A DNA stretch of 64,000 bases from Hyalangium gracile (GTDB taxonomy: Bacteria > Myxococcota > Myxococcia > Myxococcales > Myxococcaceae): the NCBI RefSeq assembly GCF_020103725.1, contig NZ_JAHXBG010000034.1:47692-111691 (forward strand), written 5' to 3'. Under the pieces are notes generated by a model, which worked only from the letters and a program-made list of their open reading frames with translations, made no database searches and was not told the DNA's origin. The position numbers and the translations under genes were made by a program. Shown one piece after another: positions 15,054-24,060 of this stretch. The stretch's first letter is position 1, and the number at the start of each line of letters is the position of its first letter.

Positions 15054-18000
15054 ATGCTCCCGGATTCCTCCTCGGCGACGAGGAGCCACACGCTCGAAGC
15101 CACCGAGTCCCGTTCACCCCAGGTCAGACCTCCTCGAGGGGCGGGAGTTGTTCCCACCCGGGTCTTCGAGGACGACGAGCTGGTCGCCTTCCGCTACCGC
15201 ATCCGAGGCCTGCTCGGGCGCGGCGGCATGGGCGAGGTCTACGAGGCGGAGGATCTCGAGCTGCGCGAGCGCGTCGCCCTCAAGGTCCTCCGCCGGGAGC
15301 TGGCCGAGCGCCCCGGCGCCCTGGAGCAGCTCAAGCGCGAGATTGCCCTGGCGCGCAAGGTGTCCCATCCCAACGTCTGCCGGCTCTTCGACGTGGGCTT
15401 CCACCTTCGCTCGGGCGCGGGAGGCTCGGAGCGCATCTGCTTCCTGACCATGGAGCTGCTCCAGGGCGAGCCCCTGTCCGCCGTGCTGCGGAGCAGGGGA
15501 CGGCTCGCACCGGACGAGGTGCTCCCGCTGGCGCGGCAGCTGGCCGAGGGGCTCGGCGCCGCGCACGAGGCCGGCATCATCCACCGCGATCTCAAGAGCG
15601 CCAACGTGCTCCTGGTGCGTGCGCCCACGGGGGCAACGCCGCGCGCGGTCATCACCGACTTCGGTCTGGCCCGTGTGGTGGGTGAGGGCTCGGTGGAGCC
15701 GGTGGACTCGAGCGCGCGCCTCGTCGGCACTCCCGCATACATGGCGCCGGAGCAGCTCGAGGGAGGGGCCGTCACGCCAGGGACCGATCTCTATGCCCTG
15801 GGCGTCATCCTGTTCGAGCTGCTCACTGGCAGCCGTCCCTTCCAGGGCGAGGATGCGCGCGACACGGCCCTTGAGCGGCTGCGCCGGCCAGCGCCCTCTC
15901 CGAGGAGGTTCCGTCCCGAGCTGGAGGGCCGCTGGGAGGCCCTCATCCTGCGCTGCCTCGAGCGCCGGCCCGAGCGTCGCTTCGCGGATGCACGCGCGGT
16001 GCTCTCCGCGCTCCCTGCTCCGAGGAGGGTTCGCCAGCCCTCGAGGCCGGGTGCCAGGCCGCTTGCGAGCCTGCTCGCGGTCATGATGGGGGGCCTGCTG
16101 GCGGGAGCTCGCATCCCACCGCCTCCCCCCGTTCCGCCCCTGGAGAAGCCGGTGCCCGCGCTTCGCTCCCTGGCGCTGCTGGGCTTCGAGGACCGCACGG
16201 GGCGTCCGGACACCGCCTGGCTCTCCCGCCAGCTCACCCAGGCGCTGGGAGTAGAGCTGAGGGCCGGTGTGCCGTCGTTCCTGCTCTCCAGCCGGATCGA
16301 AGTCGCGAAGACAGCCCTCGGGATGAAGGACGCCGACCCGCTGACGCCCGACACCCTGGCGCGGCTGCGTGGACTCCTCGGATGCGACGTCGTGGTGCAG
16401 GGGGCCTATACCGTCAGGGAGGCCGCGGGCTCCGAGTTCCTGCACCTGGAGCTCCGCGTCCTGGACACCTCCACGGGAGAGCCCCTGGCGCTCGTGGAGG
16501 AGAGCGGTCCTCTGCGCGGTCTGCTCCCGGTGGTCTCCCGGGCAGGTGAGCGCATCCGTCAGGTGATGGGCGTCTGGGGCATGTCTCCGCTCTCGACGCT
16601 GGAGCGTGTGCTGCCCTCCAGCCTGGAGGCCCTGCGGCTCAATAACGAGGCCATGGAGAAGCTCCATCAGCGCGATCCCGCTGCCGCCGAGAAGCTCTTC
16701 GAGCAGGTGACTGCGCTCGAGCCCGCTCCGTCCGGTCCGCGCTCCTCGCTGGCCGTTGCCCTGGTCGCCAGGGGTGACCGCGGCCGTGGCAGGGAGCTCC
16801 TGGGGAAGGTGCTCACCCACGGGGAATTTCTGCCGCCTTCGGATCGGCTCAGCCTCGAGGCCCTCTACACGGCCTACGCGCCGGACTGGCAGGGCGCCTC
16901 GGAGCGGTACCGCCAGCTCCTCGAGCTCCTCCCAGGAGACTTCGAGGTAGGACTGTCGCTCGGGGGCGCCCAGCTCGCGGCCCGCTCCCCGAAGGAGGCG
17001 CTCGCCACGGTGGAGCGGTTTCGCGAGCGCTCCCTCCCCACCGTCTTCGCCGTCCTCTTCGACAACCTGGAGGCGAAGGCGGCGCTGAAGGTGGCGGACC
17101 TTCCGCGAGCCCAGGCCGCCGCCTCCCGAGCGGCGCTCCAGGCGGAGGCCCTGAGTGACTGGTTCTCCGCCGCCATGAACCGGAGCCTGGAGGCGGACGC
17201 ACTGCACGCGCAGGGCGCCACGAGCCGAGCACGCGAGGCCCTCCGAGAGGCCGTCCGGCTCTTCCAGCGCGCGGGAGACCGGCACTCGGAGGCCGAGGCC
17301 ACCCGGAAGCTGGCCCAGATGCTGCCCGCGGAGGATCTGCGCGGAGGCCTCCAGGTCGCTCGAGAGGCGCTGGCCCTCTTCCGGGAGCTGGGGAGTGCGA
17401 GCGGGGAGTGCATGACGCTGCTCGATGTCTCCAGCTACCAGCACTCGCTGGGAGAGCTGCGAGGCGCCCTGCGCTCCGCGCGCGAGGCCCTGCCGCTCTG
17501 CCAGGGAACGCGCCTGCCCGTCCTGTCGATGTACGCGTGGAACCTCCTGGGCCGGGCACAGCGGAGCCTGGGGGAGCTCCCCGCCGCCGAGGCCTCGTTC
17601 CGCGAGCAGCTTCGTCTCGCGCGGGAGCACCAGAACGGGGCGGAGACCACCGCGAGCCTCGCGGAGCTCGTGGACCTGCTCCTGTCGCGCGGAGAGCTCG
17701 CGCGGGCCCGAGCGCTCCATGACGAGGCGCAGGCCCTCATCCGGGAGGACGCGCGGAGGGCTCCGGAGGACTTCGCGCTTCTGCGGGCGCGCCTCGCATT
17801 CGAGGAAGGGCGCCTCGAGGAGGCGGCGACCCTGGCGGAGGCGGCGGTGACGAGTGTGTCGCAGCTCTCCGTCCCCGCCGTGTACCTGCTGCAGTCCCGG
17901 GTGTTCCTGGCCCAGGACCGCTACAAGGAGGCGAGCGCCGCGCTCCTGCTGGCCGGTGAGCCCGCCGTGGCCCAGCTCCGGCTCGAGCTGCGCATCCAGC

Positions 18001-18155
18001 GGGCGCGGCTGAGTGCCATGCGCGGAGGAGCCCGCGAGCGCGAGGCGGCGTTGGCAAGTCTCCGGGAGATCCTCGCCGAGGCCGAGCGGCTCGGGTGGCA
18101 CGAGGGGCAGTCCGAGGCCCGTCTGGCGCTCGGGGCGCTCCACCGCGCTCGGTAG
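15054..18155 (+). CDS. Ser/Thr protein kinase with TolB-like region and long TPR tail
   Basis: A 1033-residue Hanks-type kinase. The N-terminal catalytic domain has the glycine loop GLLGRGGMGEVY, catalytic lysine in VALKVL, HRDLKSAN with H177, D202 in DFGLAR, and an APEQLEGG substrate loop. A short hydrophobic stretch near residues 340-358 is followed by prolines, consistent with a membrane anchor. Residues about 370-515 resemble the TolB/FlgO N-terminal fold (LALLGFEDRTGRPDTAWLSRQL). The rest, to the end, is helical TPR-like repeats. Start ATG 15054 is preferred because GGATGGAAG lies just upstream; ATG 15027 is the alternative. It is divergent from the FHA sigma-54 activator, and both probably act in one phosphothreonine circuit. 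Targets are unknown. Confidence 0.9.
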   Translation: MLPDSSSATRSHTLEATESRSPQVRPPRGAGVVPTRVFEDDELVAFRYRIRGLLGRGGMGEVYEAEDLELRERVALKVLRRELAERPGALEQLKREIALARKVSHPNVCRLFDVGFHLRSGAGGSERICFLTMELLQGEPLSAVLRSRGRLAPDEVLPLARQLAEGLGAAHEAGIIHRDLKSANVLLVRAPTGATPRAVITDFGLARVVGEGSVEPVDSSARLVGTPAYMAPEQLEGGAVTPGTDLYALGVILFELLTGSRPFQGEDARDTALERLRRPAPSPRRFRPELEGRWEALILRCLERRPERRFADARAVLSALPAPRRVRQPSRPGARPLASLLAVMMGGLLAGARIPPPPPVPPLEKPVPALRSLALLGFEDRTGRPDTAWLSRQLTQALGVELRAGVPSFLLSSRIEVAKTALGMKDADPLTPDTLARLRGLLGCDVVVQGAYTVREAAGSEFLHLELRVLDTSTGEPLALVEESGPLRGLLPVVSRAGERIRQVMGVWGMSPLSTLERVLPSSLEALRLNNEAMEKLHQRDPAAAEKLFEQVTALEPAPSGPRSSLAVALVARGDRGRGRELLGKVLTHGEFLPPSDRLSLEALYTAYAPDWQGASERYRQLLELLPGDFEVGLSLGGAQLAARSPKEALATVERFRERSLPTVFAVLFDNLEAKAALKVADLPRAQAAASRAALQAEALSDWFSAAMNRSLEADALHAQGATSRAREALREAVRLFQRAGDRHSEAEATRKLAQMLPAEDLRGGLQVAREALALFRELGSASGECMTLLDVSSYQHSLGELRGALRSAREALPLCQGTRLPVLSMYAWNLLGRAQRSLGELPAAEASFREQLRLAREHQNGAETTASLAELVDLLLSRGELARARALHDEAQALIREDARRAPEDFALLRARLAFEEGRLEEAATLAEAAVTSVSQLSVPAVYLLQSRVFLAQDRYKEASAALLLAGEPAVAQLRLELRIQRARLSAMRGGAREREAALASLREILAEAERLGWHEGQSEARLALGALHRAR

Positions 18156-18264
18156 GACCGCCAGACGACACAGGGGCCGGCGCGGGAGCTTCCTTGTGGC
18201 GAGCGGCGCGCGGGCGCGTTAGGCCGAGGGCCTCGCGGCGCATGCCGTCACACGGAGGGGAATC

Positions 18265-19290
<1,026 letters not shown>

Positions 19291-19314
19291 CCTCCGGCCC
19301 GGGAGCCCTCCCAT

Positions 19315-19630
19315 TCACCTTCCGAGCGCCGCGTCGAAGGTGGCGTGCACCTTTGTCACGAGGTGCTCGAAGCGACCGCAGACGCCGTCGGCGCCGCGCA
19401 CGCAGAGCAGCGGCACGTCGCCGCGGTGGGTGATGAACTGCCCCGGCTCACGAACCTCGGAGGCGAAGCCGAGCTGGAGCGGCAGGCGCCGGAAGTAGAC
19501 GCTCCAGGCGCTCGGGGGACAGGTAGCAATCGATTGGAATCGACGCGCAGTCGCCATCCATGTCGGGCGTGCCGGCGGCGTCCTGCTCCAGGACCTCTTC
19601 CATCAGCCGCACTTGCTCGCCTGGCTTCAT
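19315..19630 (-). pseudogene. Frameshifted and truncated Rieske ring-hydroxylating dioxygenase alpha subunit
   Basis: Two overlapping frames together give the N-terminal part of a Rieske oxygenase. The first frame, from ATG 19630, reads through IPIDCYLSPERLER. The second continues with VYFRRLPLQLGFASEVREPG, QFITHRGDVPLLCVRG. Intact enzymes continue into the CxH...CxxH iron-sulfur site and the catalytic domain, which are missing: the frame stops at 19315. A +1/-1 shift near 19495-19510 separates the two halves. The remnant is about 105 residues of an enzyme that is usually 350-450. An operator-like inverted repeat remains about 90 bp upstream of its start. This is a family call from motif similarity; no search was run. 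Confidence 0.68.
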
Positions 19631-19718
19631 CCGCCGCGCAGCCTAACCCCTTCAGGGGTGGGTCATGCGCCCACCTCCCCGTGGCGCGGGAGCCCCCCTG
19701 TCGGCCGGATTTGTAGCG

Positions 19719-19742
19719 AACTGGTATGACAAGCATACCAGT
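19719..19742. promoter_or_regulatory. Operator-like inverted repeat upstream of the Rieske remnant
   Basis: Perfect arms CTGGTATG (19721-19728) and CATACCAG (19734-19741) flank the 5-nt spacer ACAAG, about 90 bp upstream of the minus-strand remnant start. A near-identical copy, in the opposite orientation, is at 44565-44589. The TGGTAT...ATACCA shape resembles GntR-type operators; that assignment is inference. Confidence 0.55.
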
Positions 19743-19860
19743 CGGTGACGTTCTGGTCCGACACGGGCACCTCCATGGGAGGGGGAGGGGGCGGGGACGC
19801 AGGGGCGGTGGGCGCGGCTCACACCGGGGGCAGGGAGTCGGTCCGGCGTCGCTGACGGCT

Positions 19861-22479
19861 CTACGGCCGCAGCGCAGAGACCAGCTCCCCCGCCGCGAGC
19901 CGCTGGACGCGCTCCGCCTCCGTGTGACGGAAGCGGAGCGCATAGCCCTCGCTGCCGTCGGGCAGTGACGGCTCGTCCGAGAGGCCCGCGAAGAAGGTGG
20001 GCGCACGGCCCAGCTCCAAGCGCGGCGCCTCCCGGGCGTCCTCCAGGTGGCGAAGCCGCCGCAGGAAGCGGCCCGCGTCCTCGTTCGGAGCCCGGGTGAG
20101 GACGGCCACCCGTCCATTCCGGCGACGCACGTGCACCGTTCGGGTGCGCGCCGCCGCGTGCAGACAGGCGAGCTCCCAGAGGGTCGGTCTGGCACCCGTG
20201 CCGAAGTAGGCCAGCGCGTCCTTGCTGAAGTGGGCCAGCTCGCCGCGAGACACATCCACGCTGTGGTAGGGGTCGTCGGTCGGTACCTTCACATCCACCC
20301 AGCACAGCTTGCGCGCCTCGAGATCGATGACGAGCGGCAGGGAGATCTTCGCGCTGCCCTGCAGATCGAAGCGCTGCTCCACCGTGCTCGCGTCGAAGTG
20401 GCGGCCGCCGTTTCCGTCGCGCACCATGAAGCCCGCGAAGGCGTCCTCCATGCGGTCGAAGGGCACGCTGTTGAAGGAGAAGACCACCGGCACCGCGTAG
20501 CGCACGCCCCTGGCCAGCAGCGCGGAGGTGTGCACGTCCAGGAACTCGGCGCCTCCGATGGGGGCGGGGCCGGAGGTGACGTCTCCGGAGTGCACGGCGC
20601 CGCCGCCCGCCAGGCGCAGGTTCGTGTAGTCACACAGGTCCACGAGCCACCACTTCGCGTCGTAGAGCGCCACCGACAGATCGAGGTCCACCCGCCGCTG
20701 CTTCGGCTCCGTCCAGTGCACGAAGAAGCGCAGGTGCTCGCCCTGAGGCAGGTCCAGCACGCTGCCGCGCGGCACCGCCACGAGCGCGCGTGACGCGGTC
20801 TTCTCCGCCAGGGGGACGAGCAGATCGGAGAGCGCCTCGTCGAGCAGCGCCTGGGGCAGGGCAGGGAGCCGCTCCGCGCGCCGGAGCAGCTCGCGCTCCA
20901 GCGGGCCGACGAGCTGGCCGATGGTGTCTCCGGACAGGAGCGGCCGTCGATCCTCGGTGCCCCAGGCGTGGGTGGCCTCCCCCTTGGGGAAGAAGATTCG
21001 CCGGGAGAAGGGCGCGTTCCGGCGGCGCAGGTGCGCGGCGGCGGTGAGGAGGAGCGCGGGCGCGGCTCGCGGTGCCACCGCCTCCAGGCTGGCGGCGAGC
21101 TCCCGCTCCTGGGAGGCACCGTCGCCCGCGACGAGCGCCGTGCGAGCCACATGGTCCAGCCTGCGCAGCAGCTCCCCCGGGCGCTGCCGCAGCAACCGCA
21201 GCGCCCCGCTCACGTCACGCCGGCCCAGCAGCTCCTCCACCCGCGAGCTCCACGAGCGGAAGCGCAGCGTGACGCCTCCCTCCACGGGCCGCGAGAGGAA
21301 GTCGTCGGGATGGGCACGGGCCTGGGCCAGCATTGCCTGCCCGAAGTCCGTCTCCGGCACGAGCACCGTGCCGCGCAATGTGGTGAAGGCGAGCGCGACG
21401 TTCGGGTGCTGCCGCCAGCGCTCGAAGACGTGGAGCTGCCCCGACATGGCCTTCCAGAGGCCCGGGTAGCGGTGCACGTCCTCGGTGAGGTTCAGCGGCG
21501 GGAGCGCCTCCATGGCCTTCAGCACCGCGCGCCGCATGGGGCGGGGAGGGCTCTCGAGGGGCACCCGGACCGTCAGGTCGGGGTTCCCGCCGGCCCATGC
21601 GACGAGCACGCGGAGGAAGTCCGTCGCGGTCTTCAGATGCGAGGCGGCTCCGCTCAGCACGTCGGCCGTGGCCTCGGGCTCCTGCCGCAGCAGGCTGCCG
21701 AGGACGTGGGCCATCGTCTCCTTCACGGGGATGCGCGCGGGAAGCCAGCCGAGCACCTTCAGCCGGAAGTGGGAGACGAACGTGCTCACCGAGTCGAGCT
21801 CGTCCGGACGAAGGACGGTGGCGCGCGAGAGCAGCCGCTGCATCACCTCCCGCGAGGCGGCCTCGAGGTCCGTGCCGAGCGACAGCCGCGTCATGCGTCC
21901 CTCGCGGCGCACATAGAGACGCTGGGTGGACGGGTGGGTCACCGGCTGGAAGTAGGGCTGGCCGGCAGTCACGCGCCGGTGGCAGATGGGACACGCCCCG
22001 TACTCGCGTGGGTCGAAGCAGCTCTGGCAGACGACGTGGGCGCACGGGTCGAGCGCCTGCACCGCGGTCACGTTCCCACACTGGATGCAGGGATGCTCGG
22101 CCTCCTGGAAGAGCCACACCAGCACGCGCTGCATGTAGAACGAGTGGGTGTCCTCCGGGACGCTGTGGGGGAAGTTCGTGAACAGGGGCACGAAGGGCCG
22201 GTTCCTGCCCAGGTGCTCCGCGAGCGTGTCGAAGACGAAGCGGCCCACCTGCGCGAGCGTCTCCGGGGTGAGCGCGGCGAGCGCGTCCTGGAGCGGGCCG
22301 GACAGCGTGTAGCCCAGCGCGAGCAGGTCCGTCTCGAGCGCGCGCACGCCCTCGCGTCCGCGGAGGGAGGGAGTGCTGGCGGCGCGGGAGGTGGGGACGA
22401 AGACGCGAGACGTCTTGCGCAGCAGCAGGGCCGCGGTGGCGCTCACGGCACCGGGAACGTCGAGCTCGGGCGGAGCCAC
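19861..22479 (-). CDS. RING-finger protein with C-terminal TerD-like domain (MXAN_6230/SCO0930 type)
   Basis: An 872-residue soluble protein. Residues 131-166 form a perfect C3HC4 RING finger: C131, C134, C146, H148, C151, C154, C163, C166. Around residues 590-700 there is a TerD-like fold (RVDLDLSVALYD, VHSGDVTSGPAPIGGAEFLDVH), the calcium-binding module of tellurite and stress-response systems. The remaining middle part is mostly helical and unrecognised; the C-terminus is basic. The architecture matches the family named after MXAN_6230 and SCO0930, which links myxobacteria and actinomycetes. RING fingers are rare in bacteria; ligase activity here is unproven, and no ubiquitin-like or E2-like gene is in the window. 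No other Ter genes are adjacent. It may act in stress or conflict responses. Confidence 0.83.
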   Translation of the reverse strand: MAPPELDVPGAVSATAALLLRKTSRVFVPTSRAASTPSLRGREGVRALETDLLALGYTLSGPLQDALAALTPETLAQVGRFVFDTLAEHLGRNRPFVPLFTNFPHSVPEDTHSFYMQRVLVWLFQEAEHPCIQCGNVTAVQALDPCAHVVCQSCFDPREYGACPICHRRVTAGQPYFQPVTHPSTQRLYVRREGRMTRLSLGTDLEAASREVMQRLLSRATVLRPDELDSVSTFVSHFRLKVLGWLPARIPVKETMAHVLGSLLRQEPEATADVLSGAASHLKTATDFLRVLVAWAGGNPDLTVRVPLESPPRPMRRAVLKAMEALPPLNLTEDVHRYPGLWKAMSGQLHVFERWRQHPNVALAFTTLRGTVLVPETDFGQAMLAQARAHPDDFLSRPVEGGVTLRFRSWSSRVEELLGRRDVSGALRLLRQRPGELLRRLDHVARTALVAGDGASQERELAASLEAVAPRAAPALLLTAAAHLRRRNAPFSRRIFFPKGEATHAWGTEDRRPLLSGDTIGQLVGPLERELLRRAERLPALPQALLDEALSDLLVPLAEKTASRALVAVPRGSVLDLPQGEHLRFFVHWTEPKQRRVDLDLSVALYDAKWWLVDLCDYTNLRLAGGGAVHSGDVTSGPAPIGGAEFLDVHTSALLARGVRYAVPVVFSFNSVPFDRMEDAFAGFMVRDGNGGRHFDASTVEQRFDLQGSAKISLPLVIDLEARKLCWVDVKVPTDDPYHSVDVSRGELAHFSKDALAYFGTGARPTLWELACLHAAARTRTVHVRRRNGRVAVLTRAPNEDAGRFLRRLRHLEDAREAPRLELGRAPTFFAGLSDEPSLPDGSEGYALRFRHTEAERVQRLAAGELVSALRP

Positions 22480-22656
22480 GAGGCCTCCAGGGAGGGAAAA
22501 GGCGGGGCGGAGAGCGGATGCACTACCAGTAGGAGTTGAGAAGGAAGCACACCCAGAGCCGCCCCGCCGACGGACTATAGCAGAGACACGGCGCTTGGAA
22601 CCGCCAAGGTGGCGTGGCTAGCGTGCGGGCCTCCCCTCCACAGGCAAGGCCCACGC

Positions 22657-24060
22657 ATGCGGATCGTCCTGCTCGCTCTCATCACTCCCACCCTGGCCTC
22701 CGCCGCGGGCTTCCAGCGCCTGCATGCCGAGCAGGCCTCGGCGACCAGCTTCCTCAAGAGCAACTGGAACAAGTACGAGGAGAACTACCACCCCAGCTAT
22801 GTGCTCGATGACGACCCGAAGACGGCGTGGGTGGAGGGCGCCGAGGGCGACGGCATCGGCGAGTCGCTCACCATTCCCCTGTCCAACCTCAAGTCGGCGC
22901 GCGCGGTCCGCCTGGTGATCTTCAACGGCTACCAGAAGTCCCAGGGGCTGCTGGCCGCCAACGCCGCTCCCAGGCAGCTGACCATCTCCGTGCGCGGACT
23001 GGGGGGCAGCGAGTCGGCGCGGAAGCAGGTGACGCTCGAGCGCAAGCTGGGAGGCCAGTCCTTCGACATCCCCGTGACGGGCTCCGTGGCCGAGGTGGTG
23101 CTCACCATCGACAGCGTCCACCCGGGAGCGAAGTACAAGGACACCTGCGTGTCCGACGTCCAGGTCTTCGTCGACAGCGACGTGCCGTACAGCGCCGCCG
23201 TCGAGAAGGGCAAGCGCGAGGCGATGCTCCAGTGGAAGAAGGGGCGCCTGGAGGCCGCGAAGTACTTCGCCTCCCTGCCGAAGACCTACCCCTACGCCGC
23301 CACGAGCTTCGAGGAGAAGGAGGGCGCAACCGAGCTCGTGGCGAAGCGCTACTCCGGGCTCGTCGACGAGGACAAGGATGGCTATCCCGACAAGGGGGTG
23401 CCCGCGAAGGACTTCGTCCCGCTGCTCGGCCAGATCGAGACAGGCAAGGTCGTGGGCTCGCTGGCCAGCACGGATGTGGCCCTGCTCCAGGAGATTCAGA
23501 GGCTCTCCAGCGCCCCTCCCAAGGAGGGAAGGTGGTTCTCCCTCGCCAGCAAGGGGCGCACCGTCATGCCGGAGAACTTCCCGATCCCCGAGCTCATGGC
23601 TCCCCTGTTCCACCTCGACGACGCGACGCTCTTCGAGGCCAAGGGCCGAGGCAACGTGGTGCCGAAGATCAAGGAACACCCGCAGCGCGGCTACGAGGAG
23701 GGCAAGGTGCTCTCGAATCTGCTGCTCCTCGAGGGCTCGACCACCGACGTGAAGAAGGTGTACTTCACCTACACCCACATCATCATCGAGCGTACGTCGA
23801 CCACCACCACCACGCATGGCATCGCGCTGCTCGAGGGCGGGAAGCTCACACGGCTGGTGACCTTGGAGAGCGTGGAGGACAGGGAGCTCGCCGGGACGGC
23901 GACCACCGTGAACGTGACCGTCCCGACGTACACCGGAGGCAAGGTGTCGCGTCTGGAGACCACCCAGCTCGATGACCGCGAGTACGACTTCGACGGACCG
24001 GAGGCGGACTCGGGAATCAAGCTGACGAAGACCGCCTTCGAGGCCCAGACGCGCTCATGA
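22657..24060 (+). CDS. Secreted protein with NADase-type glycan-binding (discoidin-like) domain
   Basis: A 467-residue exported protein. The signal peptide spans about residues 1-16 (ending ASAA). Residues about 30-170 read as a discoidin-like beta sandwich of the NADase-type glycan-binding family: YVLDDDPKTAWVEGAEGDGIG, then LVIFNGYQKSQGLLAAN. The rest contains an acidic DEDKDGYPD loop that could bind calcium and no catalytic motif. Start ATG 22657 is chosen over the in-frame ATG 48 bp upstream because the signal peptide begins there. Its stop overlaps the start of the five-heme cytochrome gene (ATGA at 24057-24060), so the two are translationally coupled and probably act together outside the cytoplasm. 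The domain call is good; the ligand is unknown. Confidence 0.82.
   Translation: MRIVLLALITPTLASAAGFQRLHAEQASATSFLKSNWNKYEENYHPSYVLDDDPKTAWVEGAEGDGIGESLTIPLSNLKSARAVRLVIFNGYQKSQGLLAANAAPRQLTISVRGLGGSESARKQVTLERKLGGQSFDIPVTGSVAEVVLTIDSVHPGAKYKDTCVSDVQVFVDSDVPYSAAVEKGKREAMLQWKKGRLEAAKYFASLPKTYPYAATSFEEKEGATELVAKRYSGLVDEDKDGYPDKGVPAKDFVPLLGQIETGKVVGSLASTDVALLQEIQRLSSAPPKEGRWFSLASKGRTVMPENFPIPELMAPLFHLDDATLFEAKGRGNVVPKIKEHPQRGYEEGKVLSNLLLLEGSTTDVKKVYFTYTHIIIERTSTTTTTHGIALLEGGKLTRLVTLESVEDRELAGTATTVNVTVPTYTGGKVSRLETTQLDDREYDFDGPEADSGIKLTKTAFEAQTRS

Noticed and set aside
15114..18143. 1009-codon minus-strand open frame opposite the first TPR kinase
   Set aside because: Typical GC-rich shadow; all kinase motifs are on the plus strand.
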